Part shown: positions 26,615 through 39,605 of the stretch, in pieces
Layout of the letters: every line of letters begins with the position of its first letter
Position numbering within the stretch: position 1 is the stretch's first letter
Assembly: GCA_013399695.1 (NCBI GenBank)
Contig: VXAU01000197.1
Location: 4,676,557-4,740,556, forward strand
Source: Formicarius rufipectus
Lineage: Eukaryota; Chordata; Aves; Passeriformes; Formicariidae
Length of the DNA stretch: 64,000 nucleotides
Direction: 5' to 3'
Position numbers and translations under genes: made by a program
The notes under the pieces: model-generated
Seen by the model: only the letters and a program-made list of their open reading frames with translations
Told to the model about the DNA's origin: nothing
The model's database searches: none

Positions 26615-26740
26615 ATAAAATCATTATCCTTCCCCCAAAGGAAATCCAAGCTTTAGGGCAGTTTAGCCAACTTGCCCAAAATGATACTGCTCTGCAGAGC
26701 CAGAATGAGGGGCAGTACAGGCTTGCACTTCAGCAAGACA
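26615..26740 (-). mobile_element. MIR-like SINE relic
   Basis: The plus strand reads TTATCCTTCCCCCAAAGG, AGTTTAGCCAACTTGCCCAA and GCAGAGCCAGAATGAG, matching the reverse-complemented MIR order GGTTAAGTAACTTGCCCAA then GGCAGAGCCGGGAT. Confidence 0.5.
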
Positions 26741-27204
26741 CCCCTACCCATCTTTAAGACCAAACCAGAGCAGAGCTGAGTAATTCCAAGCCCTCACAGA
26801 GCATTTTACATATTTGAAGGATTGCACAAACAGCAAGCAATTAGTTCTGAGCGAGGACCCTGGGGAGTTTCTAGTTAAAATACGTGTGGTTTAGGATACA
26901 TTAAGCCAAGCATTATACATTAAAATAATCACTGAATTCAGACATAACATCTGAAGACTTCTGAGGTGTGAGATGGGCAGAAAGGAATGAAAGTAGAGGT
27001 GGAGGAAGGAAAGGGAGTTTGCTGGGAGATAGAAGAAGGAGGTGTGTGACATTTGGGAGGGAGGCACAGACAGTCAGGAGTTCATCGCTGTGAGCGTGGG
27101 AAAGTAAAACCTTTTGGGAAACACAGAGCAGATGGAGGGCAGAGGTGGGACCAGAGCTCCTCCTGGCAGAAGCACCCTCCCTCTCTTTTGTGTCTTTCTG
27201 AGCT

Positions 27205-27310
27205 TCCTGGCCAAAATTCTTCATGGGTAATATAAGGAAAATGAGGTGACAAAGTCACCCAGAAAACACGTGGCAGAACCAGGAGTTACACCCAGAGCTG
27301 GCAAGGGATA
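27205..27310 (-). mobile_element. MIR-like SINE relic
   Basis: AAATGAGGTGACAAAGTCAC, then ACACGTGGCAGAACCAGG and AGTTACACCCAGAGCTG follow the reverse-complemented MIR (AAGGTCACACAGC, AAGTGGCAGAGCCAGG, ATTCGAACCCAG). Confidence 0.5.
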
Positions 27311-29734
27311 TTTTGGTATCTTCACCCTAAACCCTCCCAGCTCTCCTGGTGCTGCTGCAGACCCACTAATAACTAACAGCATGTTCTGCTGTGGCCATGA
27401 AAGACCAGCCCATGGAAAAATGCCCTTTCTGCTGCTGTGGGCTGGAAGGATGTGTGAAACAGGAATCCTGCACAGTCTCACCTCTTATGGAAGTGAGATT
27501 TAGAACAGCTTAGGGGATCAGGTCCTAAATTACATACCTAAGCAAGTGCTTATTTTCTAAAGTATTTTTCCAAGAACTTCTGTTCTTTGGGGTTTTTATA
27601 TTTCAAAAGACCTGTCATATATTTATGTTCAAACTACTTCCCCATCAAATTCTCCTCAAAATAGCAGTGCTGGGCCAGCTGTGTTTGCTTCCTCAATTCC
27701 ACATTAATGTCACTATAAGTAAAGCTATCTTCCCAAGTATGTAAAATACACATCCAAATACACAAAGACCTTGCAAAGATCCAAGCCCTCTCCAAAAGGT
27801 CACAAGTGCAGAAGCACAAATGAAAGGTAAAACAAGCAGCCTACAAATTACCAGATAGAGGTGTAGGTAGGTGGCAGGCAGAGGGGCCACTGCAGGGCAT
27901 CAGACCAAAGGAAATCCCAAGTAAAAGGGCTTGAATAATGGTACCAGAATGTGTGGCCCTGATATAAGGCCAGTGGCAATAGATATTACCAGGGAAACTC
28001 CTGGTGGGACAAAAAAAAGCACATTTGCCCCTGGGGATAAAGACAGCTCAACACTTAGAGACAGAGGCAGCAACTCCCAAAGTCAACTGACTAGACCTCC
28101 ACATTTCATCAATGCCGAAATCTCCTCCAGTGACTGACCCTTCATTGCAAGCTTGATGCATAACTGGCCCAAATGTGTTTCCAAAACAAGACATGGGTAT
28201 CTCCTGTGCTCTGCCTGCCTTGGCCCCCTTCCCCCCCATAGGACTCCCCCACTGCAGGGTCAAAGCTTTCCCAGCTTTGAGTGCAATGCCCTTCCTGTAC
28301 CTCGTCACTTCAGCCCTCTCTCACCTTCACACCCTCCCAGGAATTTTGCCTTCCCCTCTCCCTGGCACACCTCACTTCCTCCCTGCAGCAGTTATTTTTC
28401 CATAACCTTTTGGACCTGTCTGACTTACCCTTGCCAAGCATTTGGGGATGCACTTTCTATAAATGCAGTTGTTGCTGTGGCACGTCAGAATTTCTCCATC
28501 CAACATGGGCTCAAGGGAAAAAAAAAAATCAGTATCAAAGCAGTGGGTAGGACAAAGCAGACAGGAGAGGTTCAGTGACCAGGAGTGAAGCTGCTCACCA
28601 GAGTGGTGGCTGACATGAAAAAAGCCCAACAACTCAGAGAACAGAAAATGCTTTGAAATCACAGAGGAGATCAATGCTGAAGATTTAGAATGATACAATT
28701 ACCACTCTTCTATGCAAAAAGGTGAAGCTATCAACCTTTTTTTGTTTTTTTTTCAGCCCATCAAATGGTTCAAAATATGCTAAGTATGAAGCTCACTAGC
28801 ATATTGGATTTTGAATAATGAAAAGAGTAAATAGGATTTTAATTTGGATTCTGACAGTAAAGCGCTTTCCATGTGATAAATTAACTATTAGGGAAGACAA
28901 ATTAACACAACCACCCCTTGAGTATGATGGCTTATGATTTTGAGGAAGCTTTTACAGAAGCATGATCAAAATAAGGCAAGAAATGATGATGGGGGAAGGA
29001 TTTTACCACAAATTCTTCCTCCTCCTTTTCATCAGACTGTACATATACCTTCTCAAAAAAAGTGCAGCAGCTTCCCTCAAGAGACACCCATTTTCCCTAA
29101 GAATGTATAAGCATTCTAGAAAAGTTCCTTAGATGGTCTAGATTGCCATCTTCATGATTTTTAAAATGCTTGTTTAACACCGAAATGTTAAATTTCACAT
29201 TTGTGAAGCAAGGTCAGAAGAGTTGTCCCTCCTTATGATTTTTTTTGAAAGGGAAAGTGGCTCAGAAACATTTGCCAGACGTAGGACTATGCTCACAAAA
29301 ACAGCAAAGACGATGTGCTCAACTTCAGAGCAGTCAAACAGCATGTTATATTTCCATATCCAATGGAAAATTCCCAGGTTTTGCCATTTTTTTTTAAAGG
29401 AGAGAAGACATTTTTAGATTTCATCTTCATATTTTAGCAGAAACTCCATTTTTCAATCTGTTCTCTCTCTCTTAGGTAAGCAAATACAGCTCAGAAAAAC
29501 AGCAGAAAGACATACTAATTGGCTTGAAATTAAAGCTATTAATTTTTACCCTTATTTATTCCTGTCACAAGCCAGCCCTGCTTTCTATGGGTTTCCAACA
29601 CTGCTATGGAAACCTGAGAGGTTCTGAAGCCTTTATGTAATATGAGATGAAAAAAACCATCTCCCACAGTGAGCACTGTTTCCTTTGAAATATGTCAACA
29701 GTGGAATTTTGTCCCTCTGGGAGAAAAATGGTTG

Positions 29735-29860
29735 CCAGGCACTGGGGCAGGAGACATCAGGTCCAAATCCATTGACTCAATAAATGTTATTAACCATTCA
29801 ACTGCCTGGGCAACCTCAAAATGAGAATAAGGAGGTTTACTCACCTTTGTTTGGAAATTC
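29735..29860 (+). mobile_element. MIR-like SINE relic
   Basis: GGCACTGGGGCAGGAGACAT, later GCCTGGGCAACC, then CAAAATGAGAATAAGGAGG and CTCACCTTTGTTTG follow the MIR order AGGAGACCTGGGTTC, CTTGGGCAAGTC, GTAAAATGAGAATAATA and CCTCCTTTGTAAAG. Confidence 0.5.
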
Positions 29861-30391
29861 ATGCAAGGAGAAAAAAGCCTCCCATTTCTATGGAGACACT
29901 GTGTCTTTGTGCACTTAAAAACTGCACAGATATTTCAATGTATTGCTGCAATTTTTCAGCAGTACTTAAAAGTGCAGGTCAAAGAGTCCTGTAGCAATTG
30001 GCATTTTCTTGATAAAACTAAAAGCCAAAATTCATTGCAGTCCACCCTAAAACATTGTTGTGACTCTGACATCCAAATTGCTTTAATTATAGCACATGCA
30101 AATGTGTGTCTAGATTGTGCTGAAAGTTCTGAAATTCCAGCAAACCCTTCACAACAGGAGAAAGGCCTGATGTTTTGGCATCCCACTGGTGTGGCTCCAG
30201 AGACTTCTGCTGCAGCAGCACAGAAGTGGAGCAGGCCCTCTGTCCTTTGGCTGCCTGGAGGGCAGGAAACACAGCCCATAAAATAAATACTCAATTCCTA
30301 AAACTCATTCAATGCTTTACATGGGGACTAACCATTGGAAATATTGATCAGGAGGAGACAGCAGGTCTTTTCCCAAGCCTAAATGATCCTT

Positions 30392-30425
30392 ACAACTCGT
30401 AACATCCAAACAACTCATAACATCC
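30392..30425 (+). repeat. Two-copy 18-bp tandem duplication
   Basis: ACAACTCGTAACATCC and ACAACTCATAACATCC, one mismatch, period 18. Confidence 0.8.
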
Positions 30426-31789
30426 CTTTCTCATTAGGATGCACAAGCAACTCACACTTCTGCCCCCTAAAAGAGAGAGATTTTCCTTTATTCCAGTGTC
30501 TCCACTGAGTTATGATGTGTTGATCATTATTCAAAGAACTCAGGAGTTCCTGCTGTCACGTGCCCTTAGACTTCTCCAAGAACTGAACTGCACACCCTCT
30601 TTTCTCCAACACAACAATTTGTGGGATAACTTCCCTGTAGAAAACCACTGGAGTGGTTTTCTGTAACACGCGTCTAGGGAACAAAACTCAAAGCCCCTTC
30701 AGCCTGTTTAACCTTCTTCTGAAAGATTTAAAACACTCAGACTATGTCCTTTGCCTTGAAACCAATGCAGTATTGTAATAAATGAAACTGTTCCTTAAAG
30801 CCTAGAAGTACAGAAGAATATGCATTACCAAGTCTGAAGGTGTCCAAAGTATTTGAACTTGGAATTCTTGCCATCATGAAGAAATGCGGCTTTGGAAATC
30901 ATAACGAAAAAATCAAAGCAAGCCAGAGGTTTCCTCCTGCAAAGACAAAGCTACTCACAGATTTCCTTTCAGAAACCAGCACTGCAGAAATGTTTGCAGC
31001 CTGAACAGAGTTCAGACCTCCAGGGAGATGAAGAATTGTTATAAAGGGGTCATTTTTCTATCTCTACAAATGAAATAAAATACAAAACAAAAAAAAAAAG
31101 CCCTGAAGGTCACAGTTTCTGGAAGCACCTAAACAACAACAAAGTAAAAACTTTCCAACCCCCTCTCTGTAAAAGTAGATAATGAGTTCCATGGCATTGT
31201 CCTGGTCAACACTGGGTGGGGGTTTACAGCTTTTAAATAGTCCATCACTATGAGCCACCCTGGAAGCTCATACTTCTCTTGGTAAGGAAGTTGCCACACA
31301 ATTATAACTCATTATCTTTTACCAGCCATCAGTGTCTATGACTCAGGATCAGAGGAATCAGGATCTACCTTCCTGGGGTGCTGCAGGGTGCTACAGTCAA
31401 TCCTGGAGCTTGGTGCCTTTGTTGGACTGTTTGTGGCACAATCCCCCAGCTCTGGGCAGGCTGAGACTGCAAATCCCTCAGGGGCAGAAGCCCAGAAGAG
31501 GCCACTGGCAGCCCATCTGTGGCTAAACTTGACACAGTGTGTGCAGTCTGGCCCTAAAAGGCACATTAACAGGGGCAGTTTGCAGGCACTGAATGGGGTT
31601 CACCTTGACTTTCACATGGCTAAGACATACCTCTTTCAGGGGTCTAAGAAGTACAAGGGACAAGAGCAGCAGTGAAGTTGAAGGGCCAGCAATACATTGT
31701 CATGTCTCCTCCTCTTAGGAGAGGAGGCTAAAGGCATGAGGACACTCAGTAACAGTCATCTTTACTTAAAAGATTGCTTAAAACTGCAC

Positions 31790-31808
31790 CAGGAAAAAAA
31801 AAAAAAAA

Positions 31809-31858
<50 letters not shown>

Positions 31859-31975
31859 AAAAAAAAAAAAAAATTAAAAAGCCAAGAAAACCAAACCAAC
31901 CAAACAAAAAACCCCAAACAAATAAACAAAAAAAAAACCCACTAAAACAAAAAATACAACCAAACAAAAAGACCA
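31790..31975 (+). repeat. Long A-rich tract
   Basis: About 80 nt of almost pure A interrupted by single C or CC, then about 100 nt of A-rich sequence with AAACCAAACC-type units. It could be a decayed retroposon poly(A) tail or simple-sequence expansion. No retrocopy body was recognised upstream (31330-31790). Length in the assembly may be unreliable. Confidence 0.85.
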
Positions 31976-34900
31976 TTCAAAAGAGCAGATCTTTGAAACC
32001 TGCATCCACCTCTAATTCTCCTGAGCCCAGTCCCAGCCTCAGGCACATCCAGCAGGTGTTTAACAGCATGGAGTGGGCTTTAAGGGATCTAGAATACATT
32101 GTTCTCCACTCTGCATAAAGAGGCAACACAGAAGAGGTTGTTACCACGACCTCTACCCAGGCTGTGGCAAGGAGACCCTGACCTGAGCACAAGGGATGGA
32201 GATCCAGGAAAGACAACAAAGAAAAAAAAAAAAAGAAAACACACAGCAATGAAAATCCTCCCAAAATTAAAAAGGCCACAAGAACTTTGCCTGAACTAGT
32301 AGTTGTTGTTTTTATTGGATTATTTTATGGGCTTTTATGTTGTTTAATCGAAGAAAGAAAATAGATGCCATAAAATATGCAGAGCTAACTGGGGCTGCAG
32401 AGCACACTGCTGAATATTGCTGGTAATGGCATTTCCCCTTCACTGTCAAAAAATAAAAATATCGTTCTTTATATCCCTGTCACATGGAACAGCAGCCCTC
32501 TCGTGCTTGCCAATCAATCATGCTGGAGTGCACCTTTACCTTCAGCACAATGTGCTAGGATGGTGAATAAGGAAACCTCAGGAAATAATCTCCCTTTCCA
32601 CAAGATAGAATTCAATTTCCAGCACAGTTCAGACCAGTACTTTTCTTGAAAAGGTGGCACCATATATTACAGCAAAAAAAGGCATTTTTCTGCTGCTAGT
32701 GAAAACTTTAGTGAGCATTATGATTATGTGGTTTGTACTCCAGGCACCAATGACCACCAAGGAGGCTAATAATGTGTGAATTCTGATGAGAACCAGCCCT
32801 CCAGCTGGGATAAAACATCAAAGACTTTTTTTCCCCTGGTTTTTCTTTTTCTCCATTTTACTTTCTTTACTATGAGATTTTTTTTATCTAGCTGCAGACC
32901 ACAACTTTCCAAGACTGTCCTTGAGAGTCAGCACTTCACTCTGGTGCTCAGGTAGTCTCAGTCAGTCCTTTGGCTCCTGTGCCAACAGGTTTTTATCTTT
33001 GGCAGCCCAGTTTGGATTCTTCAAGTGGTGCTGCTCAGGAGCTTTCTGAAGACTCTCTGCAGGTGGGTTGAGCTTTCACCAATGGCTCTTTGATTCCCAC
33101 TTTGGATCTCTGCAGATTTGGCAAGGATTTTGCAAGTCCTGAGCTTTGTCTCTCCCCTGAGCACAGCTGTGCAGCAGAGGCTGGCTGAGTGCATAATCTA
33201 CTGCAATAAACTCCAGATAAAGCCCCACAAATGGATGTCTGCCTGGATTTGCCTGCAATATTTCTAATCATGAAGATGAGGAGACAATTCTTCCCCTCTG
33301 GATGCCCTGAAGCTCCAAGTCCCAGCTTTTGCTCTTCAGGTCATGCCAAAAGATCATCCTGCAAGCTGATGCCTCACAGACAGACCCCAGAAGCCCCAGA
33401 GCCTGAGATGGGCAAAGAGGTCAGGAGGATCCAGCTCTCCCAAGTCTGTTGCTCCCAGTGCTGCTGCAGCTTAGCAAACCTATCCAGCCTTGCAAAGCTG
33501 TCAGGAAAATTTACCAGCCACCACACAAAAATTACTTGCCATTTACCACAGTGATTGATGGCAATGCAAGAAACTAATGGCATTTTACTTGCCTGTCGAA
33601 AGGAATTACTCAGCCTGAACCAGCAGGATGAGGGAAGGATTCTTTAATCCTTACAGCAATTTTTAAATTAAACTCTGGTGTCTGCAGGGCTGAAGACCAG
33701 TCACAGACAGCAGCCTGCTTCAGGATGGATTCCAACACGATGCAACACGTGGGCAGATGGGTCTGGCACAACAATAAACAGGGGGAAAGGCAGCTGCACA
33801 CTGTGCTTCTGACTTCCTTTTGGAACATTTTCACATTTCAGGGCGGCAAATCCATTTCCAGATCGTTAATCTCTAACAAGGTCCTGGCACTTTGCATGTA
33901 ACAAAAAGTTGGGGACATAACAGGACAAGAAGGCCATCATCAAAACCTGGAGGCATCTGACCTAAGTGGCAGAGGAAGGTGCTCCTGTTTGTCTGTATGT
34001 GCAGAAGAATATAGGGGCTCAATTCACTTCCTAAATCAGTAGAGGTGATAGCAACATTCCCCTGTAGCTTTCCCTTTCCTTCCTAACACCAGTACTAGAC
34101 CTTCCCTTATCCTTTAGCATTTTCCCTTTACCAGCTGCTCTGTTTGCCACCAGGACTCCTCTGCTCTGGTTTCACCCGCAGTACCAGCATTCACCCCACA
34201 AGGACAATCTCCACCCTGGCTCAGTCACAACATCCTTGTTAAATGGGCTACTTTGGTAGTCTGGGGGCAAACAACATTCCCTCAGGAGCATGTCAAGAGT
34301 GAAGGACTGGAAAAAAGGTCCTTCCACCAGGAGCTGATTCTTACAGGCAGTAGCACAGCAGGGTCCCATGGCCAGCACTGCCCCGGGGAACTCTGGCAAG
34401 ACAAATAGCAAGGGACAGCTCACAGCACTTGGAGGATACAAATGAGCCACTCTCACAGCTTTGATTTTGGTGAGTCTGTTTCCTTGACCACTCTTTAAAA
34501 CTTAAGCTCCTCTGCGTTGTCAGAAATCAGATGAAAAATCATCTCTGCAAAAGGTCATGATCAAAAAAAAAAAAAAAAGGGGGGAGATGGAACAATTCAT
34601 GCTGGCTACTAAGAAGTGTCTTAAACTTTCAGCATTTCAAAGCTTACACTGTGTTTGCCATAACAAACACTCCAAAATCAGATTCTGCTACTGGAAGGAG
34701 TTGGGGGGCACGGAATCAACCACCTGCAAAACCAGCTACAATCCATTCTAACACACTCCATGGTTTTCAGTGAAAAACACCCACAGTGAGATACTGTATC
34801 CAACCAAGCATGAAGCACTTCCCATTCCTACTCTGCTTTCCCAATTCTAACTAGTCCCTAGCCCAGTTAGTCGTGAATTTGTGATTAATGAGCCCTGTTT

Positions 34901-37900
34901 AGAGGACGTGAATACTGAAATTGTTCTGATATAGAGGCTCTAACCACAGAAAGACGATCTAATTCAGCGAGGGAATCTGCGGGTGCTTAGGGGGGATTCC
35001 AAACCCTCAGTAAAGGAAATCAGCTGTTATATTAACAAGGGGCAGCCCGCTGTGCTCTCGGCTCTGCGGTGCCACATGACGGTCTCACAGCTTGGCATCT
35101 CGGGGCACAACCATCTTCACGCGTTAAGAATGTTTAACATCTGCTTGGAAATCTGGAGCTGATCAAAAAATGTCTGTGACTGGAGTGAGGATGATGCCAG
35201 CTTGGTTTTACACCAGAATTCTTAACTACAAGAAAAACAAACACATTCTCCTGATCTCGTACTGCATAGGACTGATAACCCAGGGCTAAACTAATTATGA
35301 CTAGTTATGCTTGAGCAGGAAAACAGCAGCCTCTCCTCTCCTGCTTCAAGGGGACAAGTAAACAAAGTGTCTTCGTGGCTCTTCTTCCCTGTGCCTGGAA
35401 GGGAAGAGCTGTCTCTCGGGAGTCTTCCCCTCCCGGGGTGTCCAGAGGAGCAGATTTCCTGCACAGCTGGGGACATGGGGATGGGCAGGACAGCTCCTCT
35501 CTCCAGGCTTGAGAGCAGGGCTAGAGAAGGCCCTGCATGCAGTCACATCAGCCCAGGCTGCCTCTTCACTCCAACAGAAAAACATATTTCTCAGGCCATG
35601 AAAAATCTGATAAAGCAGTGAAAAACAAAAAGATAGTATTTTTCATGAAATAATATCACCCATCACATGCCCATGAACACCAGGAAACAACAGTGAGGGA
35701 GCTTAATTATACTTGACAAGGTTTATAAAATGCACCAAGATGGAATAAAAGTTCCTTGTCCTGCTTCTTTCACAGTCTGCAGTCATTTTCACACATATTT
35801 CAAGAGCCTAATCCTGAAGACCAGGAGATTAATTCCTGAAGACAAGCCCCTTTCCCCCTGAGCTCCTCCCCAGCTCTTCAGAGAAAATGATCTGGTCTGA
35901 TCTTAACACATCTTGAAAAAGACAGAAAGATTAATTATGTTCCTCCCTATTTCATCTTCACGGAGCATCCGAGTGGTTTCTACAGCTGTGAAACCTTTAT
36001 TTCCATGGTCCTTTTGACCGTGCTGCTGAGATAGTCAAAGACCCATTAAACCTAAGGGGAAGACCCATTTACTAAGACTCAGTATGGAAAGGAGGTGGGG
36101 ATGGGAGGATTAAACTTATCTTTTACTTAAGTTGAAGAGACAGTTGGAGCAGATTTATTCATAAATCAAACTCTCTGCCCTCGAAGGGTAATTCATGCTC
36201 GTGGTGCTCTGCACACAGGAAATGCTTTTGGGGCTAACAGGTTGAGAAAAGCAGCCTGCTGCAACAGCTGGGTTACTCTGCTTATTCCTACAGAAGATCC
36301 AAGAGATGAAGAAGCAAAAGCAAAGCATCTTGCCTTGTATTTTTATGGACACAATTTTGCACCAGCAAATCGCAACTGTCTTCCAATTGCAACATTAACA
36401 TCAAGTTATTGCTCAGCGCTCAGATCAGTCTCCTGCAAAGGCGCAAACTGTTTGTCCATGCCAGTGTGATCGTGGTTGTAAATATTTCCTCCAGCCATTC
36501 CTGTCACTGTATCTGACCTTATCCTAGAGTCAAGTATTGAGGCATTACAGTGACAATATCTCCCATGCAAGTAATTGCTGATACAAAGCCTTATTCTCCA
36601 TTATTAACATCAATAGCTTGTGGATATTAAACGCCAAGATGTTATGTTACTGGGCTGAGATTGCTTTCTAATTTGATAGTTAGGCTATAAATGATCTGAT
36701 CTGCTGCTGAAGAGCTCAAATTACAAAGGCACCATTCAAAAAATCACTCTATATATGGATGACGTCTTTTTAAGTGGCGTTGAGAAAGTGCTCTGTTCCT
36801 TCCTGGCACTATTGCCTTCCTGACTTGAATCTTCACTGTCAAGCCATCATCCTCAATTGACTTCAGGCACAGTTATTCTCAGGTATAACACTCTGCCTGC
36901 CAGCACAGCAGTGGGCTTCAAAAAGTGGGCCTGTAAGCTACAGTCTAAAGCTCATCTATCAGAAATACCAATGTTTTCACTCTTTTTTACCTTTTGGAAC
37001 AGTGAAACTGCAGCAGTACCATTACATTCAAGTCTTCACCTAGTCTTGAGAACATTTTATCTTATTTTCACTTGAGGAAGCCCCTTTTTTACAGACTATT
37101 CCTGCAATTAAGATCTCTCTGCAGTTTTATGTGAAAAGTAGCTAATATCTTACACATGGTGCTGCAAAGATTCAATGATGACATTAAGAGAAGTCAGGGT
37201 TCAATTTCCCTGCATGCAGCAGGTGAGACTGGGAAAGGCTAAATTTGGAGAATGTAAAAAACAGTCACAGATGAGCATAAAATATAAATGCAAAATGCAC
37301 TTCCTCATATTTATTGCGTTTTTTACATCTAAATCAGGCAGATTTCGTTCCACAGATTGAGACTGATCTGAAGTAATTTAGTGGGAGGCTGGTGGTTGAA
37401 ACACATAATCACATTTCTAGAACAATGTAATTACATTGACTTTAATGTGATTTCCTGCCACAGGTTTAAAAGTGCAGCCTCCTTCACATTCTCAATTTAC
37501 CCTGAACATGACACTTGTTGCAAGATAATTTTGTGTAGCCACGTAAAGCATTGCATAAGGGGAGAAATCAGGCTGGGAATCCTCAAATTCCCTGGGACCA
37601 TCATACAACCATGCCAGCCATGAAGTACCAGTAAGCTCAAAACTGAAATTTCTAGGAAGATGCTGTTTCAGCAGATGACCATTGATTTTAGATTTCATTT
37701 TCATTAAGTGTCTCACCAGGAACAAGTTTGCCAACCTTAAGAACCTGTGCACAAGTCAGCTCTGCTCTGTGGAGCAAAGAAGTTTGATGGGAAATTCATA
37801 TCACAAGGGTTTTCGGGTTTTTGTGGGTTGCTGATGTTTCAGAGAGTGCTACGTTAAAGACTTTTTACAAAGAGCAGGCTAATAAATGGACAGGCAAGGT

Positions 37901-38834
37901 AATTCCCATTAAGAATTGCTAGAAAATACTGGGGGAAAAACTAATTGCAATATGAATCCAGACCAAAAACCTGAATCATAAAACAAACACAAGCACAAAG
38001 GGCTGGAAATATCTCAAAGTTAGGAACAAAATAGCACAGTCATTGATATTTATTTAACTCCTACAAATTAGTTAAAAGCTGATGAAAGCTTGCAAGCCAA
38101 TGCATCAGGACAGCCCATGCTGCCAGCCAAAGCACACTGCACAAACAGAAGGGTTACTCTTAAAAATAACACCAGCTTTATAGCTGATCAGATGAAATCC
38201 TGCAAGCCCCCCAGTACAAAACAACTCAAGTAATCTCTCTGAAGAGCAACCAAAGTTATACAAATGGAGGCATATTTACAAGCAATTTACGAACAGAAAG
38301 AAAAACAAATAAATTGATCAAAAATGCTATGTACTGCTGGCAGTTCATTTGACTTTCTGCAGACTCTTTCAACATTTATATTCCTTCATTGGAATAAATA
38401 TTGAAATAAAACAAATAATGGAGAAGATGCTAAAAGACAATAAAAGTGCACAGGATTATATATTTTTTCAAGACCAATATAAGCTTGAATGAACTAAAAC
38501 TTGATGAGCAGGTTTCAAAGCTTGGGACTCTAATGAAAAGTGAACAATAGATTTAAAGTAGTGTAATTACCGATGAATCACAACACTATGGAAATGGCCT
38601 CGAAGCGCTCCAAATGCACCACACATGTTGGAGAGGGAGGGAGAACAAGGGAGGAAAGAGTCCCTAAAAGCAGACAACGCTGAAAGCCTCGCTCAGATAA
38701 ACCACCCTGCGCTGGTGCAGCAAACCCATTTGGCTATGGAGCCAAATCCCGAGCTAATTCCTTCCTGTGGAAGTTCTCTTTGGCTTAAACCAAAAGGTGG
38801 TTTGAAACAGGCTTGAAACAGAGCAAAGAGAGAC

Positions 38835-38975
38835 CTCGATGCCTCCAAGGGGCTTTTCCGCGCTCGATGCAGAGCGGGGGGTGCTGTGAGAGGGCGGAGC
38901 AGCGGATCCGGCCGCGTTACAAACCCCAAGGAACGGGAATGGCCGGTCTGGGAACCGACGGGGTGTGTTCCCGAT
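38835..38975. promoter_or_regulatory. Compact CpG cluster in intron 2
   Basis: About 16 CpG sites in roughly 140 nt, including TTCCGCGCTCGATG, AGCGGATCCGGCCGCG and ACCGACGGGG, in an AT-rich intron. GGGCGG-type Sp1-like boxes (GAGGGCGGAG) are present. No convincing open frame or splice site accompanies it. It ends about 150 nt before a CR1 insertion. A small regulatory element is possible; function is inferred only from composition. Confidence 0.35.
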
Positions 38976-39121
38976 GGCTCAGCAGCCAGAGGACCTCAGT
39001 GCTCAGAGAGGATAATGGCTTTGTCAGCTGGCAACCAGAAAGCACTTGAACTGAGGCAGCATTTCAGCTCCGCGTGTGGTCCCTCAGCAGGACAGGCAGT
39101 GCCAGCTCAGCCTTGACGTCC

Positions 39122-39605
39122 ACAGAACCATAGAATCGATTGGGTTGGAAAAGACCTCCGAGATCATCGAGTTCAACCCTTGGTCCAACTCCAGTCTGTT
39201 TACTAGATCATGGCACTCTGTGCCATGTCCAATCTCAGTTTAAAAACCTCCAGGGATGATGAATCCACCACCTCTCTGGGCAGGCCATTCCAATGCCTGA
39301 TCACTCTCTCTGTAAAGAATTTTTTTCTAATATCCAACCTCAACCGCCCCTGGCTGAGGTTAAGCCCGTGCCCCCTTGTCCTATTGCTGCTGACTGGGAG
39401 AAGAGATCAACCCCCACCTGGCTATAACTTCTCTTCAAGTAGTTATAGAGAGTGATGAGGTCACCTCTAAGCCTCCTCTTCTCCAGACTAAACAACCCCA
39501 TCTGCTGCAAACACCCCAACACACTCAACCCACTGCCCAACCAACACATGCCACGTGTCAGCTCTTCCTCCTGAGCTGGACAAGCTTCCCAACAACCTCA
39601 GCATT
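39122..39605 (-). mobile_element. CR1 LINE, 5'-truncated 3' end
   Basis: The left edge reads ACCATAGAATCGATTGGG, the reverse complement of the ATTCTATG-type 3' terminus of avian CR1, followed by GTTGGAAAAGACCTCCGAG, the familiar CR1 end sequence. On the minus strand a frame encodes the reverse-transcriptase C-terminal region: SLEKRRLRGDLITLYNYLK at about 39412-39470, then VGVDLFSQ. The CTCCAGACTAAACAACCCC motif lies at about 39482. Similarity fades near 39605, giving a copy of about 480 nt, typical of 5'-truncated CR1 insertions by target-primed reverse transcription. It is non-autonomous and dead. Sequence after about 39500 is more divergent, so the 5' boundary is approximate. Confidence 0.93.

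Noticed and set aside
31697..32118. Lys-rich and Phe-rich frames over the A-rich tract
   Set aside because: They are translations of poly(A)/poly(T) and nothing else.
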